Of a stretch of 41,373 bases of DNA, positions 9,996 to 17,385 are shown in pieces (within the stretch, counting starts at the first letter, position 1; the number at the start of each line of letters is the position of its first letter). This stretch comes from Marinobacterium sp. (GTDB taxonomy: Bacteria; Pseudomonadota; Gammaproteobacteria; Pseudomonadales; Balneatricaceae): assembly GCA_025800125.1 (NCBI GenBank), contig JAOXSF010000067.1, positions 1 to 41,373 on the forward strand, in the 5' to 3' direction. The position numbers were made by a program, and so were the translations under genes. The notes beneath the pieces are model-generated. The model ran no database searches, was not told the DNA's origin, and worked only from the letters and a program-made list of their open reading frames with translations.

Positions 9996-10072
9996 AGGTT
10001 CACCCATTTGCTCCGGGGTGGCCTGCCTGTATTCCTGTCAGTAGCGCGAGGTGTAATGCGCTAATGGCTGAT

Positions 10073-10486
10073 TCAGGCATCGGCCCCCTGTTGTTTTTGT
10101 TGTTCGATCAGGTCGTCCAGTGCGTCACGGCATTTTGTTTCGGCACTGTCCAGCTCCAGCTGCACCATTGCGATATCTTTCAGCTGCTGTTCCAGCTCGG
10201 CCCGCTTTTCAGCGATTTTATCCAGCAGCAGACGCAACTGTTTTTCACTACCGCTGGCTGTTTCGTCCCAGAGGGCAAACAGTTCGCGGATCTCCGCCAG
10301 TGAGAAACCAAGACGTTTACCACGCATGATCAACTTCAGGCGTACCCGGTCCTGCTTGCTATAAACACGGGTCTGGCCTCGTCGCTCGGGTGCCAGCAGC
10401 CCCTGATCTTCATAGAAGCGGATGCTGCGGGTAGTAATGTCGAACTCGGCTGCCAGTTCACTGATGGAGTAAGTTGTTTTTTTCAC
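10073..10486 (-). CDS. liuR: MerR-family regulator of the leucine operon
   Basis: The 137-residue protein has the MerR winged helix-turn-helix at its N-terminus (YSISELAAEFDITTRSIRFYEDQGLL, about 6-31, then RVYSKQDRVRLKLI). A long C-terminal coiled coil follows (LDKIAEKRAELEQQLKDIAMVQLEL) and a short tail with one cysteine, not a metal-binding motif. This matches LiuR, known in proteobacteria as the regulator of branched-chain amino acid degradation. The start is GTG at 10486, with AGG about 7 bases upstream. It is the promoter-proximal gene of the operon, and the palindrome at 10556-10571 overlaps its predicted promoter, implying autoregulation. Confidence 0.93.
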   Translation of the reverse strand: MKKTTYSISELAAEFDITTRSIRFYEDQGLLAPERRGQTRVYSKQDRVRLKLIMRGKRLGFSLAEIRELFALWDETASGSEKQLRLLLDKIAEKRAELEQQLKDIAMVQLELDSAETKCRDALDDLIEQQKQQGADA

Positions 10487-10542
10487 CGTTCTACCTGTTG
10501 CTAAGCCGGTAATGGGTTACCCGTTTACCAGCGTTGAAATTG

Positions 10543-10571
10543 ATACTAAAGGAAGTTTACGTAAACGTAAA
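10543..10571 (-). promoter_or_regulatory. Predicted sigma70 promoter of the liu operon
   Basis: On the minus strand TTTACG (10571-10566) and TAGTAT (10548-10543) are separated by 17 bases, which would start transcription near 10536, about 50 bases before liuR. The match is moderate. The LiuR palindrome covers the -35 element and part of the spacer. The rest of the 327-base divergent region up to livG holds no gene, and I could not find a convincing plus-strand promoter there. Confidence 0.45.
10556..10571. promoter_or_regulatory. Putative LiuR operator 1
   Basis: TTTACGT-AA-ACGTAAA is a 16-bp palindrome, symmetric apart from its two central bases. It lies between liuR and the importer operon. 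It shares 13 of 14 arm bases with the palindrome at 16010-16025 before the thiolase gene, which supports a common regulator. The assignment to LiuR rests on position and on my recollection of ACGT-containing LiuR sites. Confidence 0.7.
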
Positions 10572-10813
10572 CATTGTAATCTGACGGGTTTGGCTATTTT
10601 ATTGGGGAAAGTATTTATTGTAAGTGCCTGAAATCAGTAGAAAAACTGCCAAAAATAAGGTCAAAAAGATAAAAATACGACTAAGGTATTACTTGGCTTC
10701 CAGTAAGGGAAATTGCTAACTTCAAGGGCGTCACCAGTATCGAAGGTACGGTGATGGGCCAGGGCAACTGCCCAACATCTAATAACAATAAGAACGAGAG
10801 GCTACGGTTTAGC

Positions 10814-11629
10814 ATGAGTGCTGACTACGTTCTTCAGACCATTGATCTCAGGAAAGATTTCAAGGGTTTCACCGCGGTTGATGATGTTAATCTCAATATC
10901 GAACGCGGCACCATCCATGCCCTTATCGGGCCAAACGGCGCAGGTAAAACTACCGTATTTAACCTGCTGACCAAGTTTTTGACGCCGACAACCGGCAAGA
11001 TTCTTTACAACGGTACAGATATTACTCAGATGAAACCGGCGGCCATCGCCCGCATGGGAGTTATCCGCTCGTTTCAGATCTCTGCAGTGTTCCCGCACCT
11101 GAGTGTACTGGAAAATGTTCGTGTTGCGTTACAGCGCAAAGAAGGCAACAGCTTTCACTTCTGGAAAAGTGAGAAGATTCTCGACGACCTGAATGACCGT
11201 GCGGTCGAATTGCTGAAATCAGTTGGCCTGGAAGGTTACGCTAATACGATTACGGTTGATTTGCCTTATGGTCGTAAACGCGCACTGGAAATTGCAACCA
11301 CACTGGCGCTTGAACCAGAACTGATGCTGCTGGATGAGCCAACCCAGGGTATGGGCCATGAAGATATTGATCTGGTTGCTGACCTGATCAAAAAAGTCTC
11401 TGTTGGTCGTACCATCCTTATGGTTGAGCATAACCTGCACGTAGTATCAAAACTGGCAGACCGCATTACGGTATTGCAGCGTGGTGCAATCCTGACCGAA
11501 GGTGATTACCAGACTGTTTCCGCTGACCCTCGGGTACGTGAAGCCTACATGGGTGTCTCTGAAGATGAAGAAGTTATTGATTCATCAGATAAGGCAAAGC
11601 AGGCAAAGTCAGAGGAGGTTGAAGCATGA
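10814..11629 (+). CDS. livG: Branched-chain amino acid-type ABC importer ATPase (LivG-like)
   Basis: The 271-residue ATPase carries Walker A GPNGAGKT (residues 39-46), a LivG-style signature LPYGRKRALEI (150-160) and Walker B LMLLDEP (170-176), then the switch histidine in MVEHNLHVV. It energises uptake with LivF, LivH and LivM. I start it at the ATG at 10814 (protein MSADYVLQT). GAGAGG lies 12 bases upstream, a long spacing, while the frame upstream to 10751 has no family resemblance. The C-terminal tail (SSDKAKQAKSEEVEA) is charged and extra. The stop overlaps the livF start by 4 bases (ATGA). It is divergent from liuR across the LiuR operator. Confidence 0.9.
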   Translation: MSADYVLQTIDLRKDFKGFTAVDDVNLNIERGTIHALIGPNGAGKTTVFNLLTKFLTPTTGKILYNGTDITQMKPAAIARMGVIRSFQISAVFPHLSVLENVRVALQRKEGNSFHFWKSEKILDDLNDRAVELLKSVGLEGYANTITVDLPYGRKRALEIATTLALEPELMLLDEPTQGMGHEDIDLVADLIKKVSVGRTILMVEHNLHVVSKLADRITVLQRGAILTEGDYQTVSADPRVREAYMGVSEDEEVIDSSDKAKQAKSEEVEA

Positions 11630-12336
11630 AAGGTGGTGACGAGAAGATCCGCATAAGCGACCTTCACGCATTTTATGGTGAGTCCCATATCCTGCATGGC
11701 ATTGATATGTGGGTAAACCAGGGCGAGCTGGTCACTTTGCTTGGTCGCAATGGATCCGGGCGTAGTACCACGCTGCGTTCAATCATGAATATGGTGGGTC
11801 GCCGCACCGGCAGTATCGTAATCAACGGTAATGAAACCATTGATACGCCACCACACAAAATTGCACATCTGGGTGTTGGGTTCTGCCCGGAAGAGCGTGC
11901 AATCTTTTCCAGCCTGAATGTTGAGGAAAACCTGATGCTGCCGCCAGCAGTGCGTAGTGACGGTATGAGTCTGGAAGAGATCTACGAGATGTTCCCTAAC
12001 CTCTATGAGCGCCGCATGAGTCAGGGTACGCGTCTCTCTGGTGGTGAGCAGCAGATGCTGGCGCTGGCCCGTATTCTGCGCACAGGGGCTAACATCCTGC
12101 TGCTGGATGAGATTACCGAAGGCCTGGCGCCGGTTATTGTTCGTCGATTAGGCGAGGTGCTGACACAGCTGAAAGAACGTGGTCTGACCATTTTGCTGGT
12201 TGAGCAGAACTTCCGTTTTGCCGCGCCAATTGCTGACCGTCACTACGTGATGGAGCATGGTCACATTGTGGAAGAGGTAATGGCGCACGAGCTTGAAGCC
12301 AAGTCTGAGATGCTGAACACCTATCTGGGTGTCTGA
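11626..12336 (+). CDS. livF: Branched-chain amino acid-type ABC importer ATPase (LivF-like), Walker A Lys replaced by Arg
   Basis: The 236-residue partner ATPase has the signature LSGGEQ (137-142) and Walker B ILLLDE (157-162), but its P-loop is GRNGSGRST (40-48). The invariant nucleotide-binding lysine is therefore arginine (R46, codon CGT). The rest of the fold looks intact, so it probably assembles with LivG, which keeps the lysine. ATP hydrolysis may then be asymmetric. Some LivF homologues may share this change, which would make it a subfamily trait and not damage. The start overlaps the livG stop (ATGA), indicating coupled translation. The 279 bases after it, to the binding-protein gene, hold no gene that I can see. 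Confidence 0.9.
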   Translation: MKGGDEKIRISDLHAFYGESHILHGIDMWVNQGELVTLLGRNGSGRSTTLRSIMNMVGRRTGSIVINGNETIDTPPHKIAHLGVGFCPEERAIFSSLNVEENLMLPPAVRSDGMSLEEIYEMFPNLYERRMSQGTRLSGGEQQMLALARILRTGANILLLDEITEGLAPVIVRRLGEVLTQLKERGLTILLVEQNFRFAAPIADRHYVMEHGHIVEEVMAHELEAKSEMLNTYLGV

Positions 12337-12615
12337 TGCAGGCTCTGAACAACCGATTTGCTGATTACAGGGCTGCTAGAGACTGAATCAGGTAGTGCAA
12401 ATTATGGGTATACATCGTCTGTTAATGTTGTTCATGAATGTCGTTGACTGATGCTGTAACCCGCGTGTCTGGATAGAAACGGTTGTACTGACGCTGGGTG
12501 CCACAGGATGAGTTTCATACTGTGTGCCTGCTGTAATGTACGTTTAAGCCGATGTTCTATCGCGATTCTGAGTAAAGAAACAAAAAAAATAAAAAGATTT
12601 ATCAGGAGAAGAACG

Positions 12616-13818
12616 ATGAAAGCAATGACCAGAACTCTGCTGTCTGTAGCAATGTCTGCTGCGCTGGTTTCCACGGGTGCGCAGGCAAGTCTGTCTGACG
12701 ACAAGGTCAAAATTGGTGTACTGGCAGATATGGGCGGCGTTTACGCAGATATCTGTGGTAAAGGTTGTGTCGCTGCGGTAGAGATGGCCGTTGAAGACTT
12801 CGGTGGTAAGGTGCTGGGAAAAGAGATTGAAGTAATCTCTGCTGATGACCAGAACAAGCCAGATGTAGGTTCTGCCAAGGTACGTGAGTGGGTAGAAAGC
12901 CAGCAGGTTGACGTTGTTACCGGTCTTGTTTCGTCTGCGGTAACAGGTGCCGTAACGAAAGTACTGACAGACAACAAAAAGCTGGCCCTGATCGCTACGT
13001 CTGCTTCCAATGCGTTTACCACCAAGGCCTGCTCCCCATATAACGCGCACTGGACATACAACGTAGCTGCACTGGCAAATGGCACCGTTAAGCCAATGGT
13101 ACAGGCGGGTAAGAAGAACTGGTTCTTCATCACGGCTGACTACGCATTTGGTCATGCTCTGGAAGGTGTTGCAACCAAAGTAATTGAAAGTAATGGTGGT
13201 AAGGTCGTTGGTAAGGTACGAGCGCCGCTGGGTACAACGGACTTCTCTTCCTACGTATTGCAGGCTCAGTCTTCCGGTGCTGACGTTGTGGCCCTGGCGA
13301 ATGCTGGTTCTGACTTTGTTAACGCATTGAAAACCTCTGCTGAGTTCGGTTTGACCGAAATGGTAGATGTTGCGGGGCTGCTGGTATTCACCGCTAACGC
13401 TAAAGCGCTGGACCCATCCATTGCGGCTGGTATGAAACTGACAACCGGTTTCTATTGGGATATGGATGATCAGACCCGTGAGTGGACCAAGCGTTTCCGT
13501 CAGCGTCACGATTCCATCCCTGCTATGGGTCAGGCGGGTGCTTACTCCATGACCATGCACTATCTGAACGCGGTTAAAGCCACGGGTACAGATAATTCCG
13601 AGACCGTGATGAAGTACATGAAAGAGAACAAGCCAAACGATTTCTTCGCACGTAACGCATACCTGCGTAACGATGGCCGTATGGTTCACGACATGTACCT
13701 GGTGCGCATCAAGAAAGCATCTGAGCGTAAGAGCGAAGATGACATCTTTGCCATTGAAGAGACCATTCCGGGAGATCAGGCTTATGCGCCAATGCTCTCC
13801 CAGTGTGATTTCAAATAA
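12616..13818 (+). CDS. Periplasmic substrate-binding protein of the Liv-type importer
   Basis: The 400-residue protein starts with a signal peptide (MKAMTRTLLSVAMSAALVSTGAQA, predicted cleavage after AQA) and continues as a type I periplasmic binding fold (VKIGVLADMGGVYADICGKG, then WFFITADYAFGHALEG near the inter-lobe hinge). This is the Peripla_BP_6 family, which binds branched-chain amino acids, amides or small carboxylates. The ligand cannot be told from sequence. The ATG at 12616 has AGGAG 7 bases upstream. An upstream ATG in frame at 12508 would bury the signal peptide and is rejected. It lies between the ATPase and permease genes, which is an uncommon order, and is followed by strong stem-loops. 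Confidence 0.92.
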   Translation: MKAMTRTLLSVAMSAALVSTGAQASLSDDKVKIGVLADMGGVYADICGKGCVAAVEMAVEDFGGKVLGKEIEVISADDQNKPDVGSAKVREWVESQQVDVVTGLVSSAVTGAVTKVLTDNKKLALIATSASNAFTTKACSPYNAHWTYNVAALANGTVKPMVQAGKKNWFFITADYAFGHALEGVATKVIESNGGKVVGKVRAPLGTTDFSSYVLQAQSSGADVVALANAGSDFVNALKTSAEFGLTEMVDVAGLLVFTANAKALDPSIAAGMKLTTGFYWDMDDQTREWTKRFRQRHDSIPAMGQAGAYSMTMHYLNAVKATGTDNSETVMKYMKENKPNDFFARNAYLRNDGRMVHDMYLVRIKKASERKSEDDIFAIEETIPGDQAYAPMLSQCDFK

Positions 13819-13824
13819 ATCACG

Positions 13825-13859
13825 GCATCAAGCCTGATGCGGAGCGTCTGTTGACGCTC
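13825..13859. other. Tandem stem-loops downstream of the binding-protein gene
   Basis: GCATCA-agcc-TGATGC (13825-13840) is followed immediately by GAGCGTC-tgtt-GACGCTC (13842-13859). A further CTGCC/GGCAG pairing follows. Perfect short stems with tetraloops and no T-run resemble 3' stabilisers or attenuators that let a binding-protein gene be expressed above its permease genes. Confidence 0.6.
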
Positions 13860-14054
13860 TGCCTTCACCAGTGGGCAGGGTAGCTCTGAAATTCCAGTCC
13901 TTTATAAGCTGTTCTTTCATTGCTATTACCTGAAGTGATACATAGATATTGCAAGCCTGCTGGTACTGCTTTGTCCCTGAATTTGTACTGATTGTTTACA
14001 TAGTCAGTGTCGATCTCCTGGGCAGAGTAACTGTGCGGATTTTCTGGTGGTGTT

Positions 14055-14942
14055 ATGGCTACATTTTTAGGTATTAATCTTTTTGGCCTGTCAGGGCAGC
14101 TGCTGGTTGGCCTGATTAACGGTTCTTTCTACGCCTTGCTGAGTCTTGGTCTGGCGATCATTTTTGGTCTGCTGCGTATTATCAACTTTGCGCAGGGCGC
14201 ACTCTATATGCTAGGCGCGTTTTTCGCCTGGATGGCCCTGCAGTACATGGGTATTAACTACTGGGCCGCACTGATTCTTGTCCCGCTAGCTGTCGGTGTT
14301 GTTGGCATTCTGATGGAACGTTATCTGCTGCGTCCGATTGCTAATGAAGATCATCTTTACAGCCTGTTGTTGACATTTGGTCTGGCACTGATCATGCAGG
14401 GTGTGTTCACCCAGATGTATGGTTCTTCTGGTATGTCTTATGCCATTCCGGATGCGCTCAAAGGCGGTACACGTCTGCCATTCATGTACCTGCCGAACTA
14501 TCGTGCCTGGATCATTGTTGCATCGCTGGCGGTGTGCTTCAGCACTTGGTGGATGATTGAAAAGACCAAACTTGGTGCCTACCTGCGTGCAGGTACTGAA
14601 AACCCCGCTATGATGCAGGCGTTTGGTATCAATGTACCTCTGATTGTGACGCTGACATTCGGTTTTGGTGTTGCGCTGGCAGGTTTCGCCGGTGTAATGG
14701 CTGCCCCTGTGTACTCTGTCAGCCCTGAAATGGGTTCAAACATTTTGATTGTGGTATTTGCCATCGTGGTTATCGGTGGTATGGGCTCCATTGGTGGCGC
14801 GATCCTGACCGGTCTGGCCATGGGTGTTGTCGAGGGCCTGACCAAGTACTTCTATCCTGAGGCCTCCACCACTGTGATCTTTATGGTGATGGTGATTGTA
14901 CTGCTGGTTAAACCAGCGGGTTTGTTCGGTAAAGAAGCCTGA
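14055..14942 (+). CDS. livH: Liv-type ABC importer permease (LivH-like)
   Basis: The 295-residue inner-membrane permease is highly hydrophobic, with about eight membrane segments. It carries the family signature LGLAIIFGLLRIINFAQGALYMLGAF near residues 31-56 and the EAA-like cytoplasmic loop AGTENPAMMQAFGINV near 182-197, which contacts the ATPases. It pairs with LivM to form the pore. The ATG at 14055 has a weak GGTGGT upstream. It starts 236 bases after the binding-protein gene, so it could have its own promoter or depend on read-through past the stem-loops. It is 13 bases from livM. Confidence 0.9.
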   Translation: MATFLGINLFGLSGQLLVGLINGSFYALLSLGLAIIFGLLRIINFAQGALYMLGAFFAWMALQYMGINYWAALILVPLAVGVVGILMERYLLRPIANEDHLYSLLLTFGLALIMQGVFTQMYGSSGMSYAIPDALKGGTRLPFMYLPNYRAWIIVASLAVCFSTWWMIEKTKLGAYLRAGTENPAMMQAFGINVPLIVTLTFGFGVALAGFAGVMAAPVYSVSPEMGSNILIVVFAIVVIGGMGSIGGAILTGLAMGVVEGLTKYFYPEASTTVIFMVMVIVLLVKPAGLFGKEA

Positions 14943-14955
14943 GGGAGCAATAACA

Positions 14956-15885
14956 ATGAAAATAAATAAACTCTACCTGGCACTGTTTATTTTTGCGCTG
15001 ATTGCGCCAGCAGCACTGTACCCGGTGTTCCTGATGAAAGTGCTCTGTTTCGCACTCTTTGCTTGTGCATTTAACCTGCTGCTGGGCTTTGTTGGCCTGC
15101 TATCTTTCGGTCATGCCGCCTTCCTTGGTACGGGTGGTTATGTCACCGGCTATCTGATGATGAACGCCGGTGTTACGCCGGAAATCGGTATCATCTGCGG
15201 CACAATTGCTGCGGGTATACTGGGTGCTTTCTACGGTAAGCTGGCGGTGAAACGTGAAGGTATCTATTTCGCGATGGTAACTCTGGCGCTGGCGCAGCTG
15301 GCATTCTTCTTCTATCTGCAGGCTCCATTTACCGGCGGTGAAGATGGTATGCAGGGTGTACCGCGTGGTCATCTGTTCGGCTTCATTGATCTGTCTGACA
15401 ATATATCCATGTACTACTTCGTACTGGCCGTATTTATCTTCGGTTTCTGGATGATTCACCGTACGATCCATTCTCCATTCGGTCAGGTTCTGAAGGCAAT
15501 TCGTGAAAACGAGCCACGTGCGATCTCCCTTGGTTATAACGTTAACGATTACAAATGGGTTGCGTTCATCATCTCGGCTGCGCTGGCGGGACTGGCAGGT
15601 TCTACCAAAACACTGGTATTCCAGCTGGCATCTCTGACAGATGTACACTGGCACATGTCAGGTGAGGTGGTACTGATGACACTGCTGGGCGGTATGGGCA
15701 CTATTTTTGGCCCACTGCTGGGTGCCGGTGCGGTTGTTACCATCCAGAACTACCTGTCCGGTGGCGAGCTGGGTAACTATGTATCCATCATTATGGGTGT
15801 AATCTTTGTGGTCTGTGTACTGGCATTCCGTAACGGTATTGTTGGTGAGATCAACAAGTTCGTTAAGAAAAACTTTGGTCACTGA
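14956..15885 (+). CDS. livM: Liv-type ABC importer permease (LivM-like)
   Basis: The 309-residue second permease is hydrophobic throughout. It shows LLSFGHAAFLGTGGYVTGYL near residues 57-76 and the coupling loop LKAIRENEPRAISLGYNV near 180-197, both LivM hallmarks. The start is the ATG at 14956, with GAGGGAG 8 bases upstream. The frame is open upstream to 14896, but that part overlaps livH and lacks family features. It completes a five-component importer (two ATPases, a binding protein, two permeases) and is followed by hairpins and a terminator before the thiolase gene. Confidence 0.9.
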   Translation: MKINKLYLALFIFALIAPAALYPVFLMKVLCFALFACAFNLLLGFVGLLSFGHAAFLGTGGYVTGYLMMNAGVTPEIGIICGTIAAGILGAFYGKLAVKREGIYFAMVTLALAQLAFFFYLQAPFTGGEDGMQGVPRGHLFGFIDLSDNISMYYFVLAVFIFGFWMIHRTIHSPFGQVLKAIRENEPRAISLGYNVNDYKWVAFIISAALAGLAGSTKTLVFQLASLTDVHWHMSGEVVLMTLLGGMGTIFGPLLGAGAVVTIQNYLSGGELGNYVSIIMGVIFVVCVLAFRNGIVGEINKFVKKNFGH

Positions 15886-15893
15886 TTGATGCA

Positions 15894-15916
15894 GCCCGGT
15901 GAACCATAAACCGGGC
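15894..15916. other. Stem-loop after livM
   Basis: GCCCGGT (15894-15900) pairs perfectly with ACCGGGC (15910-15916) around a 9-nt loop. It extends to GCA/TGC past one bulged base. No T-run follows on either strand. It could be a 3' end stabiliser upstream of the T-tailed terminator at 15959. Confidence 0.45.
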
Positions 15917-15958
15917 ATGCAAAAAACAGACAGGTAAAAACAGATAAGTAGAAACCCT

Positions 15959-15994
15959 AAGGCGCAGCTTGTTATCAGGTTGCGCCTTTCTTTA
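15959..15994 (+). terminator. Probable intrinsic terminator of the importer operon
   Basis: AAGGCGCA (15959-15966) pairs with TGCGCCTT (15981-15988) around a 14-nt loop and runs into TCTTTAT. The T-rich tail overlaps the predicted -10 of the thiolase promoter, so termination and initiation sites are nested here. Confidence 0.5.
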
Positions 15995-15998
15995 TACT
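15969..15998 (+). promoter_or_regulatory. Predicted promoter of the thiolase gene
   Basis: TTGTTA (15969-15974) and TATACT (15993-15998) are spaced by 18 bases. Transcription would begin near 16005, only a few bases before the LiuR-like palindrome, so a bound regulator could block the polymerase. The prediction is by eye. Confidence 0.4.
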
Positions 15999-16009
15999 CG
16001 AAGACTAAA

Positions 16010-16025
16010 TTGACGTTTACGTAAA
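16010..16025. promoter_or_regulatory. Putative LiuR operator 2, adjoining the thiolase ribosome binding site
   Basis: TTGACGT-TT-ACGTAAA matches operator 1 at 10556-10571 in 13 of 14 arm bases. It ends exactly where the AGGAGA ribosome binding site of the thiolase gene begins. It is downstream of the predicted -10, a position expected for repression. Confidence 0.7.
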
Positions 16026-16037
16026 GGAGATTCGGTG

Positions 16038-17216
16038 ATGACAGATTCTGTGGTAATTGTAAGCGCGGCTCGCACCCCGATGGGCGGAATGATGGGCTCC
16101 CTGAGTTCTGTGCGTGCGCCGGAACTCTGTGCAACAGCGATCAAAGCAACCCTGGAACGCGGGCAGGTTGCGGCTGATGATGTAGATGAAGTGATCATGG
16201 GTTGTGTATTGCCAGCCGGGCTGGGCCAGGCACCTGCGCGTCAGGCGTCTCTTGGGGCTGGTATCCCGATCAGCGCCGGTTGTACCACAATCAATAAGAT
16301 GTGTGGTTCTGGTATGAAATCTGTGATGATGGCAGCAGACCAGATTATGGCAGGCCATGCAGACATCATGGTTGCTGGTGGTATGGAGAACATGAGTCAG
16401 GCACCTTACATGCTGCCAAAAGCCCGTGAAGGTATGCGTATGGGGCATCAGCAGGTGGTTGACCATATGTTTTTTGATGGCCTGGAAGATGCCTATGAGG
16501 GCGGTTTGATGGGGACTTATGCACAGAAGTCTGCCGACGACTACAGTGTAACCCGTGAAGGCATGGATGATTTTGCCATTAACTCACTGGAAAAAGCGCT
16601 GAAAGCGATTGAAACCGGTGCGTTCAAAGATGAGATTACGCCCGTAACCATCAAGAGCCGTAAGGGTGAAGTCGTTGTTGATACTGATGAACAGCCAGGC
16701 AATGCCCGCATCGACAAAATTCGCAGCCTGAAACCAGCTTTCAAAAAAGATGGTACGGTAACGGCAGCTAACTCCAGTTCAATCTCCGATGGTGGTTCTG
16801 CACTGTTGCTGATGCGTGAGTCTGAAGCGCAGAAACGTGGTCTGCAGCCGCTGGCACGTATTACTGCGCAATCTACCCACGCACAGCTGCCCGCTGAATT
16901 TACCATTGCACCGATTGGTGCCATTGAGAAAGTGTTGAAAAAAGCAGGCTGGGATAAAGACGAAGTTGATCTGTACGAGATTAACGAAGCATTTGCTGTG
17001 GTTACCATGCTGGCACAGCAGGAGCTGGGTCTGGATGCTGACAAAGTGAATGTGCATGGTGGAGCTTGTGCGCTGGGCCATCCTATTGGCTCCAGTGGCT
17101 CCCGTATTCTGGTAACACTGCTGTACGCACTGAAAAACAAAGGCCTTAAAAAAGGTGTGGCTTCGCTGTGTATTGGCGGTGGTGAAGCGACCGCAGTCGC
17201 GGTAGAAATGCTGTAA
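16038..17216 (+). CDS. atoB: Acetyl-CoA C-acetyltransferase (degradative thiolase)
   Basis: The 392-residue thiolase has all three catalytic elements: nucleophile C89 in INKMCGSGMK, H348 in CALGHPIGSSGSR, and C378 in SLCIGGGEA, plus the NEAFA motif. It splits acetoacetyl-CoA into two acetyl-CoA, or acts in reverse. In this setting it would finish leucine catabolism after HMG-CoA lyase, although acetoacetate must first be activated and no acetoacetyl-CoA synthetase or CoA-transferase gene is in the window. The ATG at 16038 is chosen over GTG at 16035 because AGGAGA is 7 bases upstream. It is probably under the LiuR-like operator just before it. Confidence 0.92.
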   Translation: MTDSVVIVSAARTPMGGMMGSLSSVRAPELCATAIKATLERGQVAADDVDEVIMGCVLPAGLGQAPARQASLGAGIPISAGCTTINKMCGSGMKSVMMAADQIMAGHADIMVAGGMENMSQAPYMLPKAREGMRMGHQQVVDHMFFDGLEDAYEGGLMGTYAQKSADDYSVTREGMDDFAINSLEKALKAIETGAFKDEITPVTIKSRKGEVVVDTDEQPGNARIDKIRSLKPAFKKDGTVTAANSSSISDGGSALLLMRESEAQKRGLQPLARITAQSTHAQLPAEFTIAPIGAIEKVLKKAGWDKDEVDLYEINEAFAVVTMLAQQELGLDADKVNVHGGACALGHPIGSSGSRILVTLLYALKNKGLKKGVASLCIGGGEATAVAVEML

Positions 17217-17241
17217 TTCAGCGTTATTATTCACCTTACAT

Positions 17242-17273
17242 GTTGATCTGATTGAAAGTTGATCTGATCGAAA
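17242..17273. repeat. Tandem 16-bp duplication next to the thiolase terminator
   Basis: GTTGATCTGATTGAAA (17242-17257) is followed directly by GTTGATCTGATCGAAA (17258-17273), with one mismatch. The second copy runs into the terminator stem. Confidence 0.9.
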
Positions 17274-17310
17274 AAACCGGCCAAGCGTATATATGCCTGG
17301 CCGGTTTTTT
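17271..17310. terminator. Strong bidirectional intrinsic terminator
   Basis: A perfect 13-bp stem (AAAAAACCGGCCA at 17271-17283, TGGCCGGTTTTTT at 17298-17310) with a 14-nt loop carries A and T runs on both sides. It separates the convergent thiolase and response-regulator genes. Confidence 0.92.
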
Positions 17311-17340
17311 ATTGTCTGGCGTTTCTAGCTAATACTTGTC

Positions 17341-17385
17341 GTTACCAGCTATCCGTTACCAGCTATCTATCCGTTACCAGCTATC
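17341..17385. repeat. Three copies of the 3' end of the response-regulator gene
   Basis: GTTACCAGCTATC occurs at 17341-17353, 17355-17367 and 17373-17385. The third copy is the last codons plus stop of the response-regulator gene (read on the minus strand). The other two lie just downstream. The gene terminus appears to have been tandemly duplicated. Confidence 0.9.

Noticed and set aside
12544-13689. 381-codon minus-strand open frame opposite the binding-protein gene
   Set aside because: The plus-strand frame has a signal peptide, ribosome binding site and clear family motifs. The antisense protein looks random.
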